The notes beneath the pieces are model-generated. The model did no database searches and was not told where the DNA came from. It saw only the letters and a list, made by a program, of their open reading frames with translations. Below are positions 9,700 to 22,500 of a stretch of DNA of 54,676 nucleotides, one piece after another. The stretch is from Oehlia diaphana (Eukaryota; Glomeromycota; Glomeromycetes; Glomerales; Glomeraceae). Where the stretch lies: contig QZLH01000373.1 of the NCBI GenBank assembly GCA_003833135.1, positions 42,841 through 97,516 on the forward strand, read 5' to 3'. Every line of letters starts with the position of its first letter. Position 1 is the stretch's first letter. Made by a program: the position numbers and the translations under genes.

Positions 9700-11400
9700 A
9701 TATACTTAGTGTGATGTATTACTAGTTTCTTTGAATTGTTAAATTCTTACATTTGTGAATTATATTAGTTATATTAGTGACGAATTACACTAAGTGAACT
9801 TCGCCTTAATAGAAAACATTTTTATACAGTTTTACAAATAAAGTCGATTTCATTAGATTGCAAAGTTCTTGGAAGTCTTTCAGCTGCTTTGTGCATTGGG
9901 AGTGAATATTTTCTAAACGTTTATGTTTTCATGAGAGCTTCAGTCTAATTTTTATATTTGATTTTTAAGATGGACCGAGGCTGGATCTAGGCCCAAAATT
10001 ATCTCTATTTATTATATGATAAAAAAAAGTGAGTAGTCACGTTATTTACCATACTTCTTACGAATTTCTGATAGCACGTGACGAAAACAAATGATATCAC
10101 GTTATCGCGTAAATTATTCTGATATATATATGGAATGTATCAACGTAAGTGCATGCTTGGCTTAGTCCGTTTAGTTTCTTAAAATACTGAAACTTAGGTA
10201 CCGTACTGCACAAGATACCCCGGGTATAATATAAAAATACCTAAATTCAGACCCTGAAAAAAATTTAAAATATGCAGATTTTTAGAAATTGAAGAGCTAC
10301 CTACTACCTACTACGTATTTGGCAATGGCGGTGGATACCTTACATGGAGGTATTCTCAAAGGGGGGCGGTATTCTTGAAACAACAATGGTTACATAATTA
10401 TCATATGGTAAAATCGATTACTTGATAATCTAACAATCGGGAAAACGAATTAATTTCTGCGCTATAAACTTGTAAAATTGAGGCTTACAAGAAATGTTTC
10501 GATCTAAATAATGCAAGAAATTAATATTGCTGCCTATGATAGCGTTACAACGCATATTTTTGAGTGAAATGCTTAGCAAAACCTATATTTAGAAACACGA
10601 ATTAAATGATATCGATTGTTTAATCTTGTGGCGTAAGTTTAAAATTATTTAATTCAGAGAGGGAAACTTATTTACCAAATATGACATTGATAATATTTTT
10701 ATGTAAGTTTAATGTCAATAAATAATCGAATTCATACGAAATTAATTATGTTTCTTTAACCCTTCTCGTGTTACCATCTTTGACCAGCATACCTTGTATT
10801 ACATATATATGCGACCAGTAAGTAAGGTGATACAGATCAAGTAACTTTGCTTCTCAAATTTAGTATTACAATATGTATAGCCTCCTCAGGTAAAAATTTT
10901 TTTGGATGTTTGCACAACATCATCTATTTTACAAATTATTCCCCAAGTTTCATAAAAAAAGATTCCTTCGTTATTGGTTGGTATCGTACATCATGATCTA
11001 TATAAAGAATAATATAATATTAATATTAACAACAATAGTACGTCAGGCTTAAAATAAATTATTTTATACATTTTTGTTTGTTAATTTAAAAGATCCGCCA
11101 TATATATTAACAATTATTAGCCTGTACACACGAATTACACAAATTTTTCCTAATAGGACCACTGTTTCCTTATTTCTTCTTTCCCTTGCCAAAACAAAAA
11201 AAAAGCCAATTTCATTCCTTTCCTTTTAATTCCTCATTTTCATATATATATATTTCTCATTATTTATTATTTTGTTTTATTTTTTTTTTTTTAGAAAAAA
11301 TTTTCTTTTATTGAGTAAAAGAAATTTTTTTTGAAATTACTGGAAAAAAAAAGTATTTGTAGTTAAAATACATTATATATATAATATATATATATTATAT
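9700..11400. other. AT-rich intergenic region upstream of the channel gene
   Basis: No open frame or RNA gene recognised. It contains poly(T), TATATA and ATATTA runs; the last 40 bp before the channel ATG are almost pure TA (11371-11400), a plausible but undefined core promoter. Confidence 0.5.
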
Positions 11401-14400
11401 ATGGATATATTATACGAAACTTCGAAGGATACTTTTGCAGGAAGTGTTAGTGGTGTTGGAAATATAGAAAATTCTGATAAAAAATTATATCCTACACATC
11501 ATGTAGCAGTTAGTCCAAACGGTCGACAAGTTGCCACATTTAACTCGGGTATTTATTTTATTTATTTTTTTTTTTTTTTTAGAATTTTATTTTATTTTAT
11601 TTATTTTATTTAGAGTTTAATTATTTTCATAACCAATGATTAGCTACGCTCGAGTTAAATATTTGTCAAGTTGATTCATTAATTAAGAAACGCCCAGTAA
11701 ACTGTGAAGCTCTTCAAGAAATTAGATCTTCCGTCTCTTCCGTTAAATTGGTGTGGTCATTAGCAGTTTCCAATCCGATTAATATTATACAAATGGGCAA
11801 CAACGTGCAATCATACTCTGATACATTAATAGCTCTAAGTTGTTTTGATGAAAGTGAAATGATGTTAGGTAAATCAGTAACGAATAGTTCAATGTCAACA
11901 ATTGCATATAATCAATCGAGTAATGAGTTAGAAAATGAGAAAAATCACCTAACATATGATGAAGAAAAAGGAGTTAAGGGAGTAAACTCGACAACTTTTA
12001 TAATATCAACACTTCATAATTCAAGAATATTAACAGCAATTGATGATTCGGGTGGATTGGTTAGATTTTTAAATGATGACCCATTGCAACCACAAACTGT
12101 TACAATAGTTGTTGTAAATGCTAACGGAATATCTAAAACTTTTTTTGATTTGGATAATATTGTAATGTCGAATAACGTTATTAATAATGAGAATAATAAT
12201 AATTCATGGTTGAATATATTTTCATCTTCTTCTCAACTTCAACAATTCTATTTTCCACTGAAAATTCAAGCTGAACTTGAAAAACTTTATCAAAATACTC
12301 CATGTTTGGAATTATTAAGTAGGAGCATAGAAAATGATTACTTTTTAATTGAAGATTATAAAGATAGAGTACAAGTGGTGGAAATGTATAATTTAAGAAC
12401 TGATAAATTAGAAATGGTGTTCCATCAAAGGGCAGAATCAGCAGTAACAGCATTTGGTCATGGAAATCCCGCTGTGGCCATTTCAAAACATAATGCATTA
12501 TTAGCTTATTGTCGTGGCGCTAATTCGATTACAATTTACTTAATAGAAAATTCATTGGAAATCTCAACACAAAGTTTTCCTCGAGTTGAAAGAATTCTTT
12601 CGGTAGATTTTATAAATGATGATGAATCTTTAATTATCGTTGCACAAGAAAGAGAAAGTTTGATACCCTTAATCATCGTTTGGGATTTATTTAGTTATAT
12701 GGACAATGCAATTAGAATATTACAAGATGCTACGGAATTATTTTCATCTGGAACTTATAAATTAGTTAGAAGTTGTGGAAATATAATACTTGCTGGTTCC
12801 GATGGAAGCGTTACGTCCGTATTGGATCATACTCTTGTTAAAGAAATACTCGTTCCTACTATTAAATCAAAAAAAGGTTTAATTGCACTTGACGTAAAGT
12901 ATCTTCATGAATCAGAATGGGATTTATCTGTTTACCATACCATATATTATCAAGATGGAGAACGTGATAATGCCGAAACAAAACCTATTATAGTATTCGA
13001 TAAAGAACCTTGGATACATTCTAAAGGATATGCTCGTATATCTGCTTTCTTGGATGACGAAAGAACGACTCAATTATTCATCGGAGTGACAACCGTACAA
13101 GTATGGTATAGGAAAGATGTAAATTCAAAGGAACAACTTAAATATATTTGGGTTGCTCCAAAAGACAAAAAAATTTCTATTGAATCACTAAAAATCGGAC
13201 AACGTGAGTTTGAAGTTCGTCTTCATATAAAATCAAATCAATCTATGACAATGGAGTCTGAATTAAATCTTCATTGGCCGTTTGAAGTTAATGCTGTTAA
13301 TCATGCTTGTTCCGCTCTTTGGCATTTATACGATAGAAGAGATGATCCAGCTGGTCTGCAGAAGCAACAAGAATATGAAAATTTGGTTCATAGAACCGAA
13401 AGATTGATTAGACAATTCATTAAGAAACGCCCCGCTATTTGGAGATTAATTGATGTTAGATATGATGTTATGGCTAGTCTTATTAAAGGTCGTCGTATAC
13501 GTTTGATACAAAAAATTCTTAATAATGAAGAATCTAATCCTTGGATGAGATATCTTCATACTCCACGACTGAACGAGTGGCCAAAAAAACCAAAAACAAG
13601 TGATTTAGAGATTGCAATAAAATGTAGTGAAGGAAGAAGACAAAGAGATGCGGTTATGGTCGGTTTTCTTCTGGATTATTATTCTGACAATGCAATGGAT
13701 AATACTGGCTGGATGTTTACAGTATCTTGCGCTGTCCCTTTATTGTTTGACCATCATCTTGGTAAGAAGTGAAATAAAATGGAATATGGAGTAGTAAAAA
13801 ATACAGAAATTAATATATTTTTAACTTTTTTTTTTTTTGTTTAGACTCATATGCTAAAGATCTGTTCTCTAAGCCTATATTTGGAATGAAAGAAATCCAT
13901 CTGGACGAATCGCATATAAATCCCAATGATTTACCCCAAGGTAAATTAAGGTATATAAAAGCATTCAACCCAAATACCAGATTAGAACCTAAGGAAAAGC
14001 CAATTAGCTTACGTAACTTACGTAAGTTTAAAATATTACAGCCCATCGCGAACATAATAGATAAATCAAAGACCAGGTAAAATATTATTAAGTTTTAGTC
14101 TAAATTCGTAACCAAGCTTGCAATTAATTTTTTTCTTGTTAATAGTATTACTCATAACCAGCAATTGGTAGCATTACAAAAAGTGATACCAGGATTAGGT
14201 AGAGGAGATTCGTCAGCATTAGTAGCATTAAGATCGGTTCCACTACCAGATTTCACTGTATATCCTCAAGGTACAAAAAGTCAAGAACTAAACCCTCGTA
14301 ATTTGCCATTTCAATTATTACGTATATTATTTTGGCCACGTGGATACGCCATTAAAAAAGAATCACATTTATCTCCCTTCCTTAGAGTAGTAAGAAAAGA

Positions 14401-16275
14401 TAAGGATGGTATGGTATTTGATAATCCTGCAATGGAAGCTGTAATAGACTTTAAGTGGGAATACGCGCGTAGTCATTTCTTGCGTCATGCACTTTTGTTC
14501 GTTTGTTTTGCGCTTTTATTTGCTGTATTAACTGGCGCATTAAAAAATAGTTTTGTAGTAAATAATGTGCGTGCTAATGCTAACGATGAAGGAAATGTTC
14601 ATATTAGGGCTTTCGTAAAGCTTTTGATATTTATTTTTTATTATTTGGGTTATTATTTACTGGCTAGCGAAATTGTACAATTTTATCACGAAGGCTGGAG
14701 AAGATATATTAGCGTTTATAACTTTTTTGATCTAGCTAGTATTATTATGCCTTTAGCTGCTTATACTGTTACATGGGTAAGGGAATCTAGAGGAACTGTA
14801 CCAATAAATCAAGTACAACAGTCAACAGTAGCTATGTCCTTCACTATCTTGGTTTTATGGATTGAAATGGTATATAATTTATATTGTAAAAATGAATTCT
14901 TTCTTATGATTTATTTAACCGTTCTTTTCTTTTTATTAGTTCTTGTTACTTAGATATTTCGCGGTAACAGGGAATTTTATTTATATAATTATAAATATTG
15001 TACGTAACGTCTGGCCCTTCATCGCATTCATGGGTAAATAATTTTTTTTTTTCTATTAAGAATATTTTTTACCTTTTTTTGAGTTTAAATTAATCCTATA
15101 ATTTTTATAACATGTAGGTATTGTGGTACTTGCACACGGACATGCGATGTAATTATCAAAATATGTGTACAAATTTTCTTATCTCATTTTTTCTTTTCTC
15201 TAACTTTCTTTCACTTTTTACTCTCCTACTTTTTAGGTACTTGTTACTTCGTGAACCAGAAAAAATCGGACTTGAACCGGATGGTACACAATTTGATTTA
15301 CAAAATAATAATGGAATAACGATTGGGTCGATTCATCAAACGTTTGATTTAAATAAAGCAACAGACAATTATTTTGCAAATTTTGCTCAATCCGTAGTAG
15401 CTGTTTATTTTTGGATTAATGGACGTTGGGATCAATTACAACAATGGAATTTTTGGCCCGTTAGTTTATTGAGTTTCATCGCTAGTGTTATATTAGTCAT
15501 TATTATGCAAAATATGTTAATCGCTTTTATGTCGTAAGTATAATTAATATATAGAAAATTGTAAAGATTATTTATTTCAAGAAGGATTTATTAAAATTTT
15601 TTTCTTATTTAATTTAGGGGTGTATTCGATGAGGCTAAGTCTGAAGGTAGATTAGCAGTATTAAAATATCGTTCCGATTTAATCGCAGAATATGAAATAT
15701 TAGAAAAACCATTTGGAGATACAAAAGGAAATCCAAGACATATATTCTATTTAGGCAATATCAATAAATTGACAAAATGGTTAAGAAAATGTGAAGAATA
15801 TTGGAAATTGAGGGAATCTTCGACTAAAGAGAAATTCTATGATTATAATAAATATTATGATGATAATAATGATAAGGATAACGAGCCATCAAAGGAAGAA
15901 TGGGATATAACTGGGTTAGACGTTGATGTTTATGATAAAAAGAATATTAAGTCAATGAATAGGAAAAGTAGGATAGAATTTTATAGTAGTTGGAGTACGA
16001 GTACAGCTGATAGTGATGAAAACATCGAAACTTCTCAGAAGAGCTCAACAAATAAGAAAATTAATTTTAAAGATGATGATTTATCTGAAACTACAAATGT
16101 AATATCACCTATGATTGAAGATGCAAGTAGTATTCAACGTGAAATAGTATCATTAAAGGATTCTATAAAAACTGTTGAAGGTTCTATTGGTAAGAGATTA
16201 AATTTATTGGAGGGTAGATTAGCTGAAATGTTAAACGTATTGAATAAATTAGCTGCTGGGACTGGAAACGTATAA
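11401..16275 (+). CDS. WD40-like / TRP-type ion channel fusion protein
   Basis: Eight exons: 11401-11548, 11644-13761, 13845-14076, 14146-14869, 14940-15033, 15118-15148, 15237-15533, 15618-16275. They sum to 4302 nt, an exact multiple of three, giving 1433 residues; all seven introns are GT-AG, 69-95 bp. Residues ~1-750 look like WD40 blades (HHVAVSPNGRQVATF; ILSVDFINDDESLIIVA; IIVWDL). Residues ~830-930 form a soluble linker. Six hydrophobic helices follow: S1 ~944, S2 ~990, S3 ~1025, S4 ~1063, S5 ~1092-1115, and S6 ~1188-1213 after a pore-loop-like FAQSVVAVYFWINGRW (~1165). MLIAFMSGVFDEAKSEGR just after S6 resembles TRP/polycystin channels. Residues ~1382-1428 are a heptad-rich coiled coil, suited to tetramer assembly. 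Ion selectivity cannot be told. Exon 6 is only 31 nt. The neighbouring gene at 16583 is convergent. Confidence 0.88.
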
Positions 16276-16446
16276 TTTATTTCATAAGTATACATAAATA
16301 TAAATTTCGTATGTTCGTACTTTTTTATATATTTTTTTTTTATAGCTATCTTTTGTATAAAAAACAATTTTTCTTATATATTCGTTTCTTCTTAGACCAT
16401 TCTTTTTATAATTGAAAAAGTATTTAATTAATGTATAATACAAATC

Positions 16447-16452
16447 AATAAA
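16447..16452 (+). terminator. Putative polyadenylation signal of the channel gene
   Basis: AATAAA lies about 170 bp after the stop codon, inside the 307-bp gap shared with the convergent sacsin-like gene. Confidence 0.3.
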
Positions 16453-16582
16453 AGTTTAAATAAATATGAAAGTTATAAATCTACTATACGAATATACAAT
16501 TGTGGCTCATGAACAAAAAAAAACAAATATTCACTACATTAAAAAGAATTTGCAACTAAAATTTCACAAAAATTAATTATCA

Positions 16583-19500
16583 TTAATTATTTAGTAATAA
16601 CTCTAACATTTGTGACTCTTCTTCCCTTCTTTCGTCGTCCAATTCAGTTTCACAAAGTTCCAACCTTTTCTCCACGATAATATGTTTATTTTTTTCTATA
16701 TACTTTTCACAGCGAGTTGCTAGTTTTGAAGCTTTGCAATCTTTTGCCCATTCAAGGATTTCACATACATTATTGACATTAATGTATTTACCCTTTATAA
16801 TCGTAACTTCTACTATCTCTTTAAGTGGTTCACCTTCATACATATCTGTAATTTTCAACAGATCAACAAGAAATGATAAATAGTAAGAAACATAATCTTC
16901 TTGTTCTGCGTTAAAATCAGTTTGTTTGCGTAAAATAGCATTTTTTGCGGTTTCAAAAGATTGTCCATACAACCATCGAAGGAACACTTTAAAAGCATCC
17001 GGATTAATATCGTTTATTCTAATTTCGATCTGTTGATTTTCTATTGACTCAGCTGTGTGACCACAAAACATTTTCTCAAAATATTTAGATGCGGCTATTG
17101 ATAAAAGACGTAAGCATTTTTAATAAGTAATTTAATAAAAATAAAGCGCAAAATAATAACTTCCTTAACTCACCAGAAAGGACGTAACGACTAGCGCCAA
17201 ACTTCAATTCCTTCTCACCGACAATAAATATTACATCATGATGCTTTATATTAAGGCCTTTTACAAGTTTATCCAACAAACTATCAAGCAACAAACTTTT
17301 TTGATCGTGTTTTTCGTTAAAATCTAATTCATCTTCTATTATTTCTTCCAGCTTTAGAGCTCCTGCAACCAACAATAATTCCTTGTAAGGGATTAAACAT
17401 TCATTAACTTTATGTAATAATCCCTTTCTAATATCCTCTTGTACCCCAAATACAAGCTCACTTCCTGCTACCCAATTTTCTTCATCAAATGGATCTTCTC
17501 CATTCAAGAATAATTTCTCTTCTGTGTCAATACTTAACCCAGGGTTTTCTTTGGAAAATTCATTCATTATTTCATAAATTTTTTTGATTATTTTCTTAAC
17601 AACACTATAATTCTCTGAAGATCTCCAAACTAAAGATCTTGATTTAATTTTATCAACAACATAAGACCAATGATTAATAACATCTTCCGAAGATGGTTTT
17701 CCAATTTTAGGACGACGTAGAAGAAATGAACTGTTTGGTTCAACACTTTTATCAAATAAAGGCTTTCGTGTCCAACATACTTCCTTATATCTTTGGAAAC
17801 AAAGCACCGCAAAGCTTTCAAATCCAGAAGTTTCTTTCACATCTTCATATAATGAATTTTGAAAATTTTTCTCTGATGGGACGAACTTTATTTGCATAAT
17901 TTCTGCCCATTGAACAATTGAGAAATTTAGAGTTTCAATATGTCCATATAAATAATCTATTACATATTTTGCTCGATATTTGATTATGTTCATTGGATAT
18001 TTGTTATTTTGAAGTTGTGACTCAATCTCTTGTGCACATTCAATGAAGGTTTTACAATTCACTTGATACTTAAGACCGATTCTTTTCAATGCTGTCACAC
18101 AAGCTGGATTACTATAAAATATTGTAGGTAAAAAATTGTCGGAGTCCTCAAAAACACTGCAGAATAAAGGAACATTGATGTCATATAAGGTATTAGCCTT
18201 TACCAAAGCTGTAAGTGATTTATTTGGAATTAATGGATATAATTCAAAATATTGCTCGATTTCTCTCTTTCCTAAAGATAAAATTTTCTGCAAGAAAGTA
18301 ATATAATCTTCGGATGGTAATGTATTTATATGTTGAGGTATGAAATAGTCTTTAATATACTTTTCTTCATCTATGTAAGTAACACTTAAGCCGAAAAGAG
18401 TACGGAAATCATATTCATCACATTTGTAAAAATTACCATTTTGCTGAAAGGAAAAAAATGGAAGATTGTTCGGAAGGAGAATTCCAGATCCGGCATCGAT
18501 AAACTTATTATCACAAGAATGTACTGGCCATATTGGCAATGAACGAAGAACATTCATAAAGTCTTGATTTCGAATCGGTCCTGTTACGATAATTTGTTGT
18601 TAGTTATTAACAAGCTATTAACCAAATATTAATAGTTTATCAATCATTAACTTACTTTTAAATGCTTCATGACTTTCTTTAATATATGTTCTAAATCTTT
18701 CATAGTCCTTATTTGTAAGATCACTAGTTTTAAATAATTGCTCCATAGACAAATCCAATAAAATGCGCGTCCTCTCCAAGGCATTGACAATATTAACTGG
18801 ATTGTATGGCAATACACATTGCTTGATATTTGAATTAGCGTTATCTGGAAATTTCATATTAGTGAACCGTAACTTGAGCTTTTTTAATACTGGATATAAA
18901 TTGCTTCCGTGTTCAACATTTAAAAGCGGATTTGTTATGTCAAGTTGAACGAGCTTCTCGGAAGGTTGGATCATTGGTAAGAGAGGAAATTTTGAAAGTT
19001 TTGTAAAATCTATAGTCTTACTAGATGTAAGTTTAGACCAAATTTCTTTTAGCCATTCGTCATTTGGTATAGATTTGCCATAAGGATCCCAATCCAATTC
19101 CTTAATATTTTTGTATGGAAATTCTAAGAACAAAAGATCTAAAGTTGCAGCAGAATCAAACTGTCTAATATTTAATACAGAAAAATCATCCCGTTTAAAG
19201 ACTTTTTCTATGTCGTGCGGTAATTCAACACGAACAAATTTTGATGGCCCAATTTTTGGAAACAGGTTTATATGCTTTTGTTTCCCTATATAATAGACTT
19301 CGCCAAACGTTCCGACCGAATCATCGCTCAATGGAACTAATGGTAATCCATCGAGATTTTTATAAGAGCCATCAATACTACTAAGAATAAAGCGAAGCAA
19401 TAAAAATATTGTTTCGTGAGGGTCCTTCTTTTTATCAGAACTATCATTATTCTTTTGTATAAATGAATTTATAAAACTATCTTTTCCTCGCAATTTATCG

Positions 19501-22500
19501 CAAACTTCTTTTCCACTGATTGTTTCATATTTGAACCCTAGACTCCTTTTACTTTTAGCAATCTCCTTGATTTGTTCAAGCTTGTCCTTGTCAAGTTTCA
19601 AAATTAAAACTCCCAATTCTCCCAAAATATCGCCAATCATTGTTTCTTCTCCTTCAATAATTTTGCCTTCTTTTAATGATATAAATCTACCACCGTTGGC
19701 TTCGGTCCAGTAAATTCTATTATTACCTTTTTTAATAACATTTAATCCGTAACTTTTGTACAATCCCATAGTTAAATTTTTTGTAATTGGCCAAAGATTA
19801 TTTAAGGTATGTGGAATAAAATTAGTTCTATTGTTGTTGTATCTAATTTCTTCAAGATTCACGATCTCATCAAGTAGTTTATTGTGCAAAATGGGTAAAA
19901 CATCATATAAGATATGGCGGTTCCATTTTGCATCATCACAATCAGCTTGTAAGAAATCATTTTCAGACTGTAGAATATTACTTCTTGCACTAGATAAAGA
20001 AAAGTTCCCATTTAAATGGACTCCCAGATTGGTACTTATTGATAAAGGCAAATATGAGTAAATCTCTCCTTTAAGTTCAGGAGGATTAGGAAACTATAAT
20101 GAAAATTTGAAAGTTGGTTATTTTTTTTCTTTCAGGTTAGGTAATTGATTTTTCATAAAATAAAAGAAAAAAAAAAATACTTGCCGATTCAGTCCTTAAT
20201 TCAGCAAATGATTTTTTATCAGATTGAGCAAGCAAGGATGCAACCCCACCTCTTGGCTTGATTAATAAAAATGAAAAAAGAATCATTTATTAGTTTCACT
20301 AAAATATTAAATACATAATAATAAAATACACTACATTACCTTAAGTCGTTTTTTTTCTGAAAATTCTTTTAAGTCTTGTTTAATATTACTCTGAATTCCT
20401 CCTGTACATAAAAGCCATATTTCTAATACTCTCTTATTAAGTTTATTATTTGTAATTTCAATATCCATTTGATATAATTGAGCGATATCAATGACACTTT
20501 TACGAATACCACGATCTTTGTTTGACATATCAATTTGCGCTTCCCATATCAATTGATTAGTTTGTTGTCTCATGTGATACAGGCCGCACGATTCTATATT
20601 CCTTAAAAATAACATCTCTTTATTACTTTTAATACCACTAAATAGTTGCAAGATATCTTTGATTTCAAAAACTTGATCTGAAATATCACTTTGTTTTGCT
20701 GTTTTAAAAGTCCTAAGTGGAAGTCTAAACAATGTTCCTTTGAATTCTTCTGAAAAATTACATCCTAATGCCTCGTAAGGATAGCATTGTTCCGGAAAGC
20801 TTTTCTTAAATTCCTTATTAATAAAATCAATTCGAGTACCCCTTGGCCTTCTAGGAGGATATCCTTGTGCTGGAAGATACTTTGCATTTGGATCTAAAAA
20901 TACAATATATTTTCCACTCACAAAGCTAGGTAAATCTGTAAGATGAAAAGCGCAATTAAATCCTATTCCGAATCTTCCGATCTTAGTCTCATCGTGAGAT
21001 TTTCCTCCAGTTCCAAGTTTTATCAAAGCCTGAAAGTCTTTAGGAGAAAATTCTGCATCATTATATATCCATATCGCAGGACCTTGCCAATCTACCATCT
21101 CTTCTGATAAGTATTTTCGGTTATTGTGCTGAAATATACGTCTTTCATCCACTGTTATGTCAAAGCGAGTAGCCTTAGCATCATCTGCATTCTATATCAT
21201 TATAAATCAAAATACAAATTCACTAGATAAGTTCTTTTAGAAAAATAACATTTAAAATACATTACTCACTTGAAGAAATTCTTTAAATAATGAATTTATC
21301 GAATAATCCTATTGATAGAGCCAAAAATATTCAAAAATATATATTAAAATCAAATGATATAACTCGGTAATAAATCTCATAACTTTACCTTGATAATATT
21401 TTTAATTCTAGTTGTTAAAGATTCATTTTGTTCATATTTCTCCCAATCCATATCTCCAGTATAATCATTACCTGCCAGTGAAATCGATGAAGTTCAAATA
21501 ATCATATTAAAGTTCATAATCTTAGAAAATATATTAATTTATTATAATTACCATAAATTTTCCCTTTTAAAGTTTGAATTTCCAATTCTTTAGCAATATC
21601 CTTAATTACAAGTTTATGAGCAATTTTGTGTTTGCTTCTCTCTTCATCACTAAGATTATCTCCCATGTCATCAAATTGAATTTCATGCAAGTCAACAAGC
21701 TTATTTTCAGTACTTGGAACTAATAATCCATCTAAGCTTTCCGGATTATCTCGATTATCTTTTTGTATTTCTGCAACATGTTTAAGAATTTGAATAACGT
21801 TGTTTATTTCGTTTGCGGATAAGACTTTATCATTGTTTCCTTTGATCACATTTTTAATAATTAAAATAAAATCTTTAATTCCAATTTCATCTCGAACTCC
21901 CATAGATTCAAATAAAGATTTAAAACTAAAATATTCTGCTGGAAGTTCAACAACTAAAGATTCATTATTCTGAAATTTATTTGGAAGTTTAAAGATGACT
22001 TTATCAGCTGGATAAAATTGTCCTTCGCGTAACGATAAGATCCACGACTTATCTTTCAAGTAATTCTTCATATAATTAAAATCTTCATTAGATTTAATAT
22101 CGCTTGCTTTAAAAATTTCGTCCATATATTTGTAAACCGCTGTACAAATCTTTACTAAATTTTTAGGTGGTTGCTTGTTTTTTACGCCTTTGAAACAAAG
22201 TCCTAATTGCTCTATAATCAACTTAACAACAGGATATGTATCCCACCCCAATTGCCTCAAAAGTTTCTTATTTTTAACCTTATATTCAACTATCGGAGTG
22301 ACCAAACAGATCAAATCTTTATCTTTTTGACTATGACATTTTTTGAGGCTCGAAAAAATTTTACTATCAAATGCGTCGACGGTTGGTATCCATTCTTTTT
22401 CTAGAATTGTTTTTAAGAATGCATTACTTGGTCCACGATTTTCCCGAGTTTGTGTATCATCAATAATAAACTTATTCCAATTTTCATCGATATATCTAAA

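Noticed and set aside
11748..11760. A separate gene starting near 11748
   Set aside because: A GT-AG intron (11549-11643) joins it in frame to the exon starting at 11401, and the whole eight-exon sum is a multiple of three, so it is internal to the channel gene.
14870..14953. Exon 4 of the channel running to a stop at 14951
   Set aside because: Removing 14870-14939 instead gives WIEM followed by FLLLRYFAVTGNF, restoring the S4-S5 helix; the extension is intronic.
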